From Ottelia alismoides (taxonomy: Eukaryota; Streptophyta; Magnoliopsida; Alismatales; Hydrocharitaceae), in the NCBI GenBank assembly GCA_037367405.1, contig JAZKJV010004148.1:1798501-1862500 (forward strand): a stretch of 64,000 bases of DNA. Direction: 5' to 3'. The notes below the pieces were generated by a model. That model was not told the DNA's origin, made no database searches, and saw only the letters and a list, made by a program, of their open reading frames with translations. The translations under genes were made by a program, and so were the position numbers. This document shows positions 12,532-23,584 of the stretch, one piece after another (the stretch's first letter is position 1; each line of letters opens with the position of its first letter).

Positions 12532-15502
12532 TGATAAAGCTGAAAATCGGTTTCGCGGCTTTTTTTAGAAATAACGTGGTCGATGTAGAAAAAGCCGCGA
12601 AAGAACACGATCTCAACTCGTATCAAACAAATTCGGTTTTTCGAAGGAAAACCTACACTAAATATTTAACCAGGTAAGTGCCCTAGGTCGAACTCAAGGA
12701 GGTAGAATAGAATATTTTGATTTTTTTGGTTTTATTTTTTGCGATTTTATCTTTATCTCTTCTAAAAGTTATTAAGGGAAGAAGTTCTTTTTATTTGATT
12801 TTTATTTTTTTTATTTTTTTTATTTTAATTTTCAAAATAGGATATTTTTCAAAATGATTTATTTATTATGTAATAGGTGGATATTATATAGATGATACAA
12901 TATAGTAAGGTGAAGCGGATCGAGCAGCGAGCTCGAACAACACAAGAAAACAAATCAAAATGAGGCGAAATTCGAAGAATCAAAACACGACGAAAACACG
13001 ACAAAAACTCACGAAAATTTAATACTAAGTAGATGGGGTATTTGAGTAACTACCCTAAAGAAATCGTCAAAAACAGAGGTCAAACGGGGTCAAAACAACC
13101 CGTACAGCCCAGGGGCATAAGCGAAAAAAAACTATAAAATTGTTGCAATTAGGTCCTGAAAGGACTGTTCTGTAAACAAAATAAAATGTTCTTACATTTA
13201 GGTCTCTGCGGAGGGACCTAAATGTAATTCTGGAAACTATCAGGAGCAGGAGTAAAGATTTGGAAGTTGCCTGGGTTTAGTATGCAAAATCTCCACCGGT
13301 TCAGCACTGACGGTCCAGATTAGAACTTATTCGGCGTGATCGGACGGCTTGCGGATGCGCCACGTGTCAGCAAACTATACATCGTCGGTTCTTGAACTGT
13401 TCTTGAGTTTGTTAGAAGTCCGGCGACGAGCGTCTCTTCTCCGAATTCTCCCGAGAGATCGCCAGCGTTCTGGGTGCTCTGACGGGGCCAGAGGGGTGGC
13501 TCCTCCACCCTCGAGCTTGCCCGCGGTAGGGGACTGGCGGCGGTGACGTCGAGCGGTGGTGGCAATGCAATGAAGATGACGGTCTCGTGAACCTGGAGGT
13601 TGCTGAAGGTTGTTATCCCTTCTTCGAAATTGATTTCCGTGAAGATTATGCCTTCCAGATGTGTGGCGTTTGGCTCCGTATTGAAGATAGACATGCGAAG
13701 AACAAATGGTTATGCTCGATTCTCAAGGAATCGGCCAATGGATGAAGAATTCGCAAGATCAAAAAAATGAATTTAGTTTCCAGAAGATATACGAAGTTGC
13801 ATGAAAATGTGGCTGAAATGAAACACGAATCGATGTAGATTTGAAACGAGTTGAAGGTGGATTTGGATTGGGGTGTAACCTAAGGGATTAAGCGTCCTAA
13901 TGACGGCTTAATCGCGCTAATATCTACACGAATATCGAGGCGAAAATTCAAAGAAAATGAAGGAAAAGGTCTGGGGAGTCAAGGTGTATTACCTGGACTG
14001 AAGTGCTCGACGGTCGACCTTTGTCCGGAGCTGGACGCGTGCGTGGCGGCGATGCAAGGCGGCGTGATAGCCTTGGAACCTCCATCAATCTTCCTTCCTC
14101 CACGCGAGCCGCCGAACTGGAGCTGTCACCTCCTAGAGTGGCCGGAAACGAGAGGAGAAGGATGGGGGTCGACCACTGGAACTGCTGTTTCAGTTGGTTA
14201 GGAGAGTTAGTTTGTTAATGGCGATTTTTGGGGGCTTTTATAGATCAATGGAGTACTCCCCAAGTAAAATCGAAGGGTAGGCGAGGTAGAGGGTTGTTAG
14301 GGGAGTATATCCAAGGGCTAAGATTGGTCAGAAGGGTTAAAGGATGCATGGGATAATTAAGTGAAGGTCGACGGTCAGAACAGAAAGGATGTTAGCCTTC
14401 TTGAGGAAGAAGACCCATGTGCTGACAACTGTCAGCACCTGGTTGGCCAGAATACTGAAAATGCTTGTAAATTGAGTAATAAATAAGAATTAGGGTTATT
14501 TTAAATAAGTTTAAATACAAGAAATATAAATAATTAAATAATCTTAAATATGGAATACATATTTTTTATAAATAATAAATATTATTTGAAATATAAATTT
14601 TATATTAATAAATATGTATTTATAAATAGGTTTTAGATTTTTAATTTAATAAATAAATAAGTAAAAATTAATTTTATATTTTCTTAATTATTAAACAATA
14701 AATACGAATTATGTGAATTTTTATGGATTTTAATAAAGTAATTTACATATTTTAATAAATAGAGGTATAAGTTATCTAGTTCATTTATACCTATATTTTA
14801 GGGTTTTTAATTTTATTATAATAATAAATATGCTCCAAAAATTATGAAATAATTTAGGGTGAAAATACAAGATCATGAAATACTTTAAAAATTATAAAAT
14901 TAATAAAACTATAAATAATGTGTGTAACATAAAATAAATAGCCCAGAAACCCCGTTGTCTTTTAGTCCCAAAACCGACTTTTTGCAAACGGACTCCGAAT
15001 TCGATGAAACCACCTTTATTAATTAGAGAATAATATTTTATGAACATTAAAGGTGAGTAGAGTGAAATTGGAGTTTGTATGAGGAAGTTATGAGGTTCGG
15101 AAGTTGAGATTTTGACAATTTATAGGCTGGGTTTCTTGGCATACATACAGGGTAATATTTTTACTTATTTTTAAATTTTTATATAGATTTTTAGGAATAA
15201 TTAGGAGAAGAGTTTGGTGAAAAATATGTACATATTAATTAATTAAAAATCTTTGAAGTTTTGTATTTATTGTATAAATAGTATAAAGTGTATATGTGTG
15301 TGTTAATTTATTTTTTTCTGGTATTCTTTCCTTATCTCCCCCTACTTTTCGGTTTGTCGACCAATCCATGCTGACTTGGTCTCGGGGGTTAGGCTATAAA
15401 TATAAATTTTAGTTATATTTATATTTTAATTCATATTGCATATATTTGCATACATTCAATCTGCCTTTTCTTTATTTTCTTGTTCTTTATTTATTTACAT
15501 GA
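12532..15502 (-). repeat. 3' LTR of element D, lacking its first 137 bp
   Basis: It is colinear with the 5' LTR from TGATAAA (12532) to TTATTTACATGA (15502). The remaining 137 bases that carry the TGATGAATCC terminus in the 5' LTR (28019-28155), the PPT and about 235 bases of UTR are missing. Because both LTRs should be identical at integration, this is probably a post-insertion deletion of roughly 370 bp. The TATA box copy is at about 14235-14244, and a hairpin copy with one mismatch is at 13192-13227. Confidence 0.9.
13192..13227 (-). repeat. AGGTCCCT hairpin, D 3' LTR copy
   Basis: Arms TTACATTTAGGTCTCT and AGGGACCTAAATGTAA around GCGG. There is one mismatch compared with the perfect copy at 25734-25769. 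Confidence 0.85.
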
Positions 15503-17377
15503 GACTCACTTATTCATATCGCAAACTCTATCATCCTGGAAGTCAACTTGTACAGTGTGTGAATTGATTTAGCTCTTCCTGCTTAGAGAATCGAAGAAAC
15601 CATCCATCCCGGCTATACACTTCTATGACATCCTCATCCCGCTACTCTTTCCTCGGGGAGGGAGGTATTCCCTTCTGAGTTCAGTTCTTCTATGTCCATA
15701 ATCGAATATAGGGACATGTTAGAAGAATGAGAAAAGAAGTGGAGTGCGACCAGTGTAGACACATCTCCTTGTGAAGCCCAACCGGTGTAGCTGAGTGTCC
15801 ACTAAGATGTGCAGGCATTTTTGGTGGAAGCTTGGACCATTGTGGTCTTATTTGGTGGCTTCTTCTTTGCTTTGACTTTGTAATTTGCTTGCACTGCATT
15901 CATCTTTTGTGCCTCGACGGATATAGCATCTTTTAGTCCGTCCCTTTTTTGAGGTCTTAGAAAAATTGTGTCAGCAGATCCTTCCCTCATCTGAAGCAAC
16001 TATTGCAACACCAATCTCTCCAGTCTTTAGACGTCAATGCCGCAAAGATAAGGATAGAAACATACTACCAAGGTGTACTGCCCTTCGGAACTCCATGCAA
16101 GTCGAGCTAAGTGCAGATTGCATGTGTTCAAGATTGGTTCACTGGTGTAGAGTTGTATGGATGACTCCAAATGGTCTACTTAAGCACAGATGACTTGATT
16201 TCCCGAGTATGGTCTTACGGAACCCAAAGATTTTAAGTCACAAGACCTGAAGAGTCTAAATTCCAGATCCTAACCAGGCTCCTTACAATGAAAGTTAAAG
16301 GCCGTAATCAAGCTCCATCCTTTAGACTGGACTCAGTCCTTAGTTTCAGAAATCAAACTTATTATGAAAAATGCGAATGCAAATGCAACCATGTTTTTGT
16401 GAAGTGTATTTTCTGAATTTTACTCATTTTTATCGATTTTAAGGATTTTGTAATTTTTATGACTTTTAGGACTTTGTATTTTTTATGGATTTTATGGTTT
16501 TTATAAACAAGTTTTTATACAAGGCTATTACAAGATATATTTTATTCAGTTTAAGTATCTAATGTATTTTACAGATTTTATCTACAAGGGAATTTTACAA
16601 GGATTGAATGGTTTTTAAACATATTTTAATGTATAGGATTTTAAATAAGTATTATACAAATTTTAATTACATGTTTTAAATACAAGTTTTAAGCATATTA
16701 TATTTATTTACAAGGATTTTATAAATAATATATAAATATAAATGGATTTAAAATTAACCCGTACCAACTTTTTATGGATTTTATAGATATAGAAAATACA
16801 TAAAAGTACGAATTATGGACGAAAGTATATATACAATATATACGCACCCCCCTATACTTAGCTTGTGCTATATCCTCATAGCGTCAAAAGAGAAAAAGGA
16901 GGACATAACTCGTGCTAAGTAAAAGTGGGTGAAAAAGAATAGAGTGTACAAGTCAGTCAACCCTCCCTATACTTACGATCAGGTCATCGTAAGTATCACG
17001 GGAGAGCAAAAACAGGATGACTGATGAAAAGAATAAATAATGAAAGTTCAAAAGGAAAAGCATACGAAATCATCGGAATCACTCTTTCCCCCTATACTTA
17101 GGATAAGGCATCCTAAGTATAGAAAAGAGTGTAGCCAAAAATTGGAGACCAGTGATTTGTGAAAAAGAAAGGCTATACAAAAGAATCAGTACAAAAAATA
17201 AAACGTAAATCAGCGAACAATCGGTCCCCCCTATACTTAGGATCTGGTATCCTAAGCATAGAAGACGAGAAAAAATGGGGACGATTGTGTTCTATAAAGA
17301 ATGTACAAGTGTTGTGGATCTCCATAAACGAATGGCTCAAAAGAATATGTACAGGATGAGATGAAGTGAAAGAATTA
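15503..17377 (-). other. 3' UTR of element D
   Basis: This is non-coding between the integrase stop and the truncated LTR. From the pol side it contains four hairpin/PPT-like modules (17263 to 16846), an AT-rich stretch (16380-16800), and a conserved segment (15560-16370) that aligns with A, B and C. A minus-strand reading at 15802-15999 ends AVQANYKVK...NACTS and resembles the B reading at 33616-33731, but the frame is not kept in all copies. Confidence 0.75.
16846..17263 (-). repeat. Four hairpin plus PPT-like modules (element D)
   Basis: The modules are at about 17226-17263, 17087-17122, 16961-16997 and 16846-16921. On the element strand the first reads CTATGCTTAGGAT, loop ACCAG, ATCCTAAGTATAG, then five or six G. 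The second and third have the same design. The fourth is a long imperfect stem (ACTTAGC...TATCCTC against GAGGACATAAC...GCTAAGT) followed by the palindrome GTATATATACAATATATAC at about 16825-16843. All point the same way, and the G run lies at the 3' end in the element sense. Confidence 0.85.
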
Positions 17378-18507
17378 TCATGATTCCTGTACAAAATAGA
17401 TCACTTCAGTACGGACCAGATGATCAGTAGTTTCGATGAAATGCTTCATCATCTGCCCGTTAACCACGAACGGGTCTGCACCAGGTGACACATCTGATAT
17501 TGCTATACTGCCATTGTCGTGCACCGTTCTGACTATGTACGGTCCTTCCCACTTTCTTTTCAATTTGCCCGGAAAAATTCTCAATCTCGCATTGAACAAC
17601 CAGACTTTCTGCCCTGGGACAAAGCGTTTGTGCCGAATATGTCTGTCATGCCATTTCTTCACTTTGTCCTTATAGATGAGTGTGTTCTCGTATGCTTGAT
17701 TTCGAATTTCTACCTTCTCATTCAGATCTATCTTTCTGTTGGCTCCTGCTTTCTGTACATCCATCAATATCTCTCGAATTGCCCATTTAGATTTGTGCAT
17801 GATCTCTACGGGCAAGTGGCACGGCTTTCCATAAACCAGTCTGAATGGTAAAGTACCTAAGGGAGTCTTATATGCACTACGATATGCCCAAAGAACTTGA
17901 TCTAGAAGCAGTGACCAGTTCTTCCTATCCGGTCGTACTAGAGTCTGGAGAATTGATTTCACCTCCCTATTTGAAACTTCAGCCATGCCATTCGTCTGTG
18001 GGTGGTAAGGAGAAGCTACTATGTGGTCGATGTTGTATTGTTTCACTAGCTTTTTCACCTCCTTATTAATGAAATGGCTACCCCCATCAGAAATGAGAAT
18101 ATTAGGGATCCCGAACCACGAATAATGTGTTCCCTTAGGAACTTGCAAACGGTCTTACTGTCTGCGGTTCGTGCAGGTATAGCCTCCACCCATCTACTAA
18201 CATAGTCTACAACGAGAAGAATGTACTCAAAGCCGCTGCTAGAAGGGAACGATCCCATAAAATCTATGCCCCATGCATCAAAGATCTCGCAAATAATGAC
18301 GGGTTGCATTGGCATTGCATCTCTGGCACTGACTGTCCCTACAGCTCTCTGACAATCTGGGCAACTCTTCACGAATGTGCAGGCATCTCTAGTAAGAGTC
18401 GGCCACCATAATCCGCTCTATAGTACCTTCTGCGCTGTCCTCTTCCCTGAATGATGTCCTCCTGACTCTAAAGAATGACACAACATGAGGACACTATTAT
18501 ATTCCTC
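17378..18507 (-). pseudogene. Integrase domain of element D pol
   Basis: This is the Ty3/gypsy integrase, which joins element cDNA ends to target DNA. The N-terminal zinc-binding HHCC module is visible at about 18470-18350 (CHSLESGGHHSG ... CPDCQ). The catalytic core shows the triad: D in GIDFMGS, D in ILISDGG and E in NGMAEV, the last two separated by 35 residues (DD35E). The C-terminal part (KRFVPGQKVWLF ... LKRKWEGPYIV) is the GPY/F-type module, and the protein ends VIYFVQES. Defects are a stop in place of an expected codon at about 18418, a stop at about 18508, and a one-base deletion near 18120-18130, where C keeps GTGAAATAATG and D has ACGAATAATG. No chromodomain follows, as expected for Athila. 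Confidence 0.9.
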
Positions 18508-19248
18508 CTAAGGAATACAACGCCTGTAAACGCAATCCGATCCTTCGTGAAAAAGAATCGGATCCTCCCAATGGTAGTATCGTGCCTCAGAAACTAGTTT
18601 CTCAACTTGGTTCTTTGGCCAACCCTGAGGACTTTTCTGTGTGACCAGAAAGTTCACTATATCTGCATACCACGAAAGTTCGGTAACCGCAAAGATGCTC
18701 TCGTCAGGAAATCTCTCGGCGATCTCTAGCGTGTACTCATCTGAAGGCTGATCTGTCTGTAATCGAGAGAGGTGATCAGCTACCACATTCTTTAACCCAG
18801 GTTTATCTTTGATATCCAAATCGAATTCTTGAAGTAAGAGAATCCATCTAAGAAGGCGTGCCTTAGCATCCTTCTTTTCCATTAGAAATCTGATAGCTGA
18901 GTGATCAGTGTATACTGTGATTTTAGAGCTAAGCAGATATGATCGAAACTTGTCTAATGCAAACACTACTGTCAACATCTCCTTTTCTGTTATTGTGTAA
19001 TTCCTCTGAGCATCGTCTAAGGTTCTGCTAGCATAGTGAATGGCAACGGGAAGTCCATTCCTCCTCTGTCCTAATACAGCCCCGACCGCAAAATCTGAAG
19101 CATCCGTCATGATCTCGAAGGGTAGAGACCAATCAGGCGGCTGTAGGACAAGAGTACTGATTATCTTCTCTTTTAAAGTGAGGAAGGCATTAAGACATTT
19201 ATCATTTAACACGAACTCGATGTCTTTGCCTATTAACTCAGTTAATGG
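18508..19248 (-). pseudogene. RNase H and connection domain of element D pol
   Basis: This continues in the same frame as RT and gives the RNase H that removes the RNA strand during reverse transcription. Visible motifs include [16 protein letters not shown] (first catalytic Asp), [14 protein letters not shown] (Glu) and [12 protein letters not shown] (Asp), followed by the [15 protein letters not shown] segment and [11 protein letters not shown], typical of gypsy RNase H and its junction to integrase. It is uninterrupted from 19212 to 18508, one of the longest intact stretches of D. Confidence 0.9.
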
Positions 19249-20110
19249 TCAGGCAATCTTGGAGAAGTCTTGGATAAACCGTCGGTAAAAGCCGACGTGC
19301 CCTAGAAATGACCGTAATTGTTTGATGTTGGATGGTGGCTCTAGTTTCTTGATGACATCCACCTTGACAGGGTCAACCTCCATGCCTCGCTGGGAGATGA
19401 CGTGCCCCAACAAGATCCCGTGAGTAACCATAAAATGACTTTTTTCCCAAGATAGAACGAGATCTACCTCACAACCCTTTTTCATAACCTAGTCTAGGTG
19501 CGCTAAACAATCGTCAAAGGACTCACCATAGACCGAAAATTCATCCATAAAAACCTCTAGCAAATCACTGACCATGTCCGCAAATATAGCAAGCATGCAC
19601 CTCTGGAAAGTAGCAGGAGTGTTGCACAATCCAAAGGGCATCCGTCTAAAGGCATACGTGCCGAACGGACATGTAAAAGTGGTTTTCTCGTGGTCTTAAG
19701 GAGCAATTGATACCTGGTTGTATCCGTAGTAACCGTCAAGGAAACATAAGTACCCCTTCCCTGCCAACCGTTCTATGACTTGGTCTATGAAAGGCAAAGG
19801 GAAGTGGTCCTTCTTCGTCGTGGTGTTTAGCTTTCTGTAATCAACACATACTCGCCACAACATGGTTACTCTCTTTAGAATCTCCTCTCCACTCACGTTC
19901 TTAGCCATCTGAATTCCCGACTTCTTCGGGACAACATGTAATGGGCTAACCCATTCGGAGTTGGAGATGGGATAGATGAACCCTGCATCATGCCATTTCG
20001 TGATCTCTTTCTTGACAACTTCTCGTAACACCGGATTCAACCTACACTGAAACCCTCTGGAGGGTTTGCTGTCGTGATCGAGATAGATATGATGTGAACA
20101 CAAAGCAGGG
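19249..20110 (-). pseudogene. Reverse transcriptase domain of element D pol
   Basis: This is the Ty3/gypsy RT, Athila type. Motifs in order are EWVSPLHVVPKKSG, WRVCVDYRKLN, FPLPFIDQVIERLAGKGYLCFLDGYYGYNQ, KTTFTCPFGTYAFRRMPFGLCNTPATFQ, the catalytic box EVFMDEFSVYG, and LRSFLGHVGFYRRFI. The usual box is [FY]xDD. Here the second Asp codon reads GAA (Glu) at 19540-19542, which should impair catalysis. In-frame stops lie at about 19696 (after QVSIAP), about 19487 (after CLAHLD) and about 19249 (after FSKIA, probably an Arg CGA changed to TGA). The frame itself is continuous with PR and RNase H. Confidence 0.92.
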
Positions 20111-21402
20111 TTAATCCCGCGGAGATCGGATACAGTCCACCCAATAGCCTTGCGGTTTCTTTCTAGAATCTCCATCAGATGAGATTCTTGATCATGGGTC
20201 AAAGTTGAGCTGATAATGATCAGAAACTGTTGATGTGGACCCGCAAGGAAAGCATGTTTCATATTTGGTGGCAAAGTCTTTAATTCTGGTAAGGTAGTAT
20301 CTGTATTTGAAGAAACATCCTCTATATGTGTACGTGGATCTATATCGGTTGTGGATTTGTCGGCATTCTGATTATCCACCATCTTGATGTGCTCTAGAGT
20401 CGGACTACGGAAGATGTTCAAGACATCATCTGACACCTCAGAATGATTAGAAGAGAATAAGTCGGCTAAATGAAACTCTGAATCATCTAAGACGGAGGAA
20501 TTGTGTAAAGTTTCTGATTCTAAAAAATCTGCATTAAATTCGTCAGAAGTCTGATCCCTTTGCTTCTCTTCATCCAGACTAAAGTAAAAGGTTCCATCGG
20601 AAGAATCACCCCCTCTGGTCTCGGACCCATCCTCAGTTAGGAAATCTTGGGTCTCTAGTTGATACCTTTCGAGGTCGTCGAGACGGACCTCATCCATGTA
20701 ATCGCAGGAGGCTAAAGAACTCAGAAAATCTAAAGATGCATCACTGAATGTGTTCGATTCTCTCACCATCTCTATATGTACCTTCTCGCCCTCGGTGCGA
20801 AAAGATACCTTCTCTGTATCGTAATCGAAGAGGGCATTTGCGGTCTCTAAAAAAGGCCTCCCGAGAATTATCGGGGTAAGGTGTAACTGTGTAGGGCAAT
20901 CCATGAACAGGACCGTAAAGTCCACTGGGAATTCTAGACCATGCACGGTTACGATAACGTTCATAAGTATACCCTTAGGTCTCTTTACGGATCTATCAGC
21001 AAACTGAAGGATCGCGCGGGATTTGTAAAGAGGACCTAACTCGAGCTTATCGAGTAAGGAATAGGGTATCAAATTAATCGAGGAACCGTTATCTAATAGA
21101 GTGCAATCGAAATCGGCTTTTGCGATCTCGCATCTGACATAATGTGCACCCGAGTCTTTTTTCTTCTTCGGTAACTTGTTCTATATCGCACAAGATGTGG
21201 CCTTAGTCAAGACATGTTTCTCTGTTCGGGATCTCTTTTTCATACGCGTGGTGCATCTGTTTTTCAATTGAATCTTAAGCGTAGGAAACTGATCTAAGGC
21301 ATCATGAAGCGGGATATTCAAAAAGATGTGATCTTTGAGTAAATTTTCGATCTCTAGAGTGACAACATTATTTTTGGTCTTTTTCTTTCCTTTTCCAAAC
21401 AA
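20111..21402 (-). pseudogene. Protease domain and acidic linker of element D pol
   Basis: This is an aspartic protease of the Athila type. The active-site segment reads LLDNGSSINLIP at about 21108-21070 (DxG as in Athila DLG). The flap and hydrophobic core follow (VIVTVHGLEFPVDFTVLFMD), and IILGRPFLET is the conserved ILGRPFL motif. Before it is a basic segment (MFGKGKKKTKNN ... LKNRCTTRMKKRSR). After it a long Asp/Glu/Ser-rich linker extends to about 20270, then leads into RT. One in-frame TAG sits at about 21181. The junction with gag lies at an A8 run near 21450 (element strand), where the frame changes by one base, probably by mutation. Confidence 0.85.
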
Positions 21403-21431
21403 AGCATCGGGAAAAGGAACAAAATCAGAAG

Positions 21432-22453
21432 TCAGAAAATCGGATTTTTTTTCATTTCGGAATCAGCTTGTACATCGAGAGTCTCAAAAATATTTACAAA
21501 ACTCTCTAAGATAGGGGAAGAAAGATTTTTGTCGGGGCTCTCTGCCTGATCTGGCGTGATGTCATCGTCTGATTCGCCAGTGTCCATATCTGTTGTGTCA
21601 GCATCACTCCCGTCTCTTGAATCTGGCAAGTGGTCCTCATCATCTTGCGGTTTCTCCTCCTCGGCTTCAGAATCATGGTTCTGCTCGTGCTCATCTAGCG
21701 CCCTCTCCTCTTCTCCAGCAGGTTCTTATGGTGGTCTACCGCTCCTGAGACGAATGAAGTTAGATAAAAATTCAGGAAATGAGATCTTACCTGTAGGGTC
21801 TACCTGATCTGGATGCCTCCTCTTGTTGTTAGGGTTCATCTGAGGCTGTGCTGGGAGAGTGGTCTTCGGCACGGTTAACTCGTCCATACGACGGTTAACC
21901 TGCTCCATCTCAGTCTTGTGTGCGATCTAGAGCGTACTCAGCATGTCCATGATCTGGTTGAGTACCTGGGCCTGTGAAGACATCTCTGGTTCGGTGTGGT
22001 GGTCCTGTCTTGCTCCTCTCTCCTGCCTTGGCGTGTAATGCTGAGAGGTGGAAGGCTGGGAGTATCGCTGAGGTGTGGAGGAAGACTGTTGCGGCTGTTG
22101 ATAAGAATAGTTATTTAAATAATGAGCAGGGTGTTAATATGAATGCTGCGGTCTCTGATGGTAGACATTCGGGTGAGATTGCTGCGGCGTGAAGCTCTGG
22201 CGGTGCTGAAAGTTCGGACGTCCATGCTGTGGATGACCGTACGGCTGCTGTGCTGCTGATTCGGTCTACTCGGCTGCTACATCGGCGTATACAAAATCCC
22301 GTTGATCTCGAGAGTGGCTTGCGGCTCCACCTCCATCTCTGCGGTGTTGGTGATCTGGCCGGGATTGGCATGAGACTGATCCTCATGCCAATCGATCTGC
22401 GGAATCTTAGACTCGCTCTGGACGTAGTGGATCTGACGGGTGGGTGGAGCGGG
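21432..22453 (-). pseudogene. C-terminal part of gag, element D
   Basis: After the capsid part the frame continues with a conserved patch (HYVQSESKIPQIDW ... ATLEINGILYTPM), then a Gln/His/Pro-rich region, then MDMLSTL and EMEQVNRRMDELTVP, the motif FLSNFIRLRSGRPP, and finally a strongly acidic tail (21432-21700, Glu/Asp repeats). The conserved patch and the RSG-like block are also recognisable in B (29890-30640) and C. Stops occur at about 22452, 22285 and 21726, and a one-base shift lies near 22240. I see no CCHC zinc knuckle, which is usual for Athila-type Gag. Plus-strand ORFs opposite this region are shadows. Confidence 0.8.
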
Positions 22454-23584
22454 TTAGATCCTCCGTGCTGGTTGCGCATTCGAAGAAGTCTGGCTCTGCT
22501 GGTACTGGAGCTGAAGATCAGAGACTTTCTTCGAGAGATCACTCAGCTGCTGAGGTAGAGATGAGAGTTTCTCCAACTCTCGCAACGGCTGTAGGTCCTG
22601 GACCTGCTTTTGAATCACGTCCACCAATGTTAATTTTTCGCTAATGTATCCCATGTTGGTGTTGGATTCAGAATCTAAGATATTCACCACCTTGTGATGT
22701 TCTCGGTGATGTGGTGGCTGTGGGGCTTTCTGAAATGCCCGAGTAGAGTCTACGACTCTCGAGTTCTTGGCCATACCTTCGAAGATGGCCCAGACTGACT
22801 CGGCGTCCTTGTTCAAGTAGCTGCCGCCACATGCGGCACTCACGAGCCCCTGAATCTCCGGCTGGAGTCCTCCAAAGTAGTTTTGCACGAGCACCTTCAT
22901 CGGGATCTCATGATGTGGGCATCTCTCCGTAGGATCCTAGAATCGATCCCATGCCTCATGGAATGATTCGTGCGACAATTGCGTGAAGTTGGAGATCTGG
23001 CTCCTCATCATGTTCGTCCTTCCCAGAGGAAAATATTTGCGCATAAAGGTGGACTTCAGGTCGTCCCATGTAGAGATTTCCCTCCCCAGATGACTCAGCC
23101 AATAAAGAGCCTTATCGGCTAAGGCAAAGGGGAAGGCCTTGAGGCGTATGACCTCCTGTGTGACTCCTGGATAGTAAGCCGTTCCGCAAATCATCTCGAA
23201 CTGCTGTAAAAATGTGAACGGCTCCTCTGCGGCATTCCCATAGTACTTGGGAAGCAAAGAGATGAATGACGGTCTCAAGTCATATGGCCATTGATTCGGC
23301 GGTAGCCGAATCCAATGGTGGAGCGTTCTTGCGCCCGGGTCATACTCGTCCCGTAAAGTCGCGGGAACTGCAGGCGGTAACTGGTTCCCGGCCCCTGCTC
23401 TTAGCGCAGCTATTTCAGCCCGTAGTTCATTCTGAACTCTAAATTGTTCTCGAATATGAATATTCATCTGCTGTAGTGTATCAAGAATGCCAGTAATAAC
23501 ATCTGCATTTGGTTCCGATCTTCCCTCCTGATGTTCCCCAGTTGGTGGCCTCTCGTCTGATGCTGGTCCTTTGCCGCAAGCCAT
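22454..23584 (-). pseudogene. gag (capsid domain), element D
   Basis: This is structural Gag that would form the particle. The start at 23584 is the first ATG (MACGKGPASDERPP); the frame stays open upstream with a Pro/Ser/Thr-rich stretch back to about 23800, so the true start is uncertain. Conserved Athila capsid blocks are LHHWIRLPPNQWPYDLRPSF, EEPFTFLQQFEMICG, VIRLKAFPFALADKALYWL, STWDDLKSTFMRKYFP and HESFHEAWDRF. A TAG at 22936-22938 replaces Lys (B keeps AAG in CFKDLTERCP). The frame then resumes with VLVQNYFGGLQPEIQGLVSAACGGS. Only one stop interrupts about 377 codons. Confidence 0.9.

Noticed and set aside
13320..13694. 124-codon minus-strand ORF in the D 3' LTR
   Set aside because: The matching position in the D 5' LTR keeps only part of it (25862-26107), so it is not a conserved LTR gene.
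21440..21460. A8 run at the gag-pol junction as a programmed frameshift site
   Set aside because: Athila gag and pol are usually in one frame and B reads through this region without a shift, so a slippage mutation is the simpler explanation.
22111..22558. Overlapping ORFs on both strands opposite D gag
   Set aside because: They are shadows of the Gln/Pro/His-rich part of gag, which lies on the minus strand in another frame.
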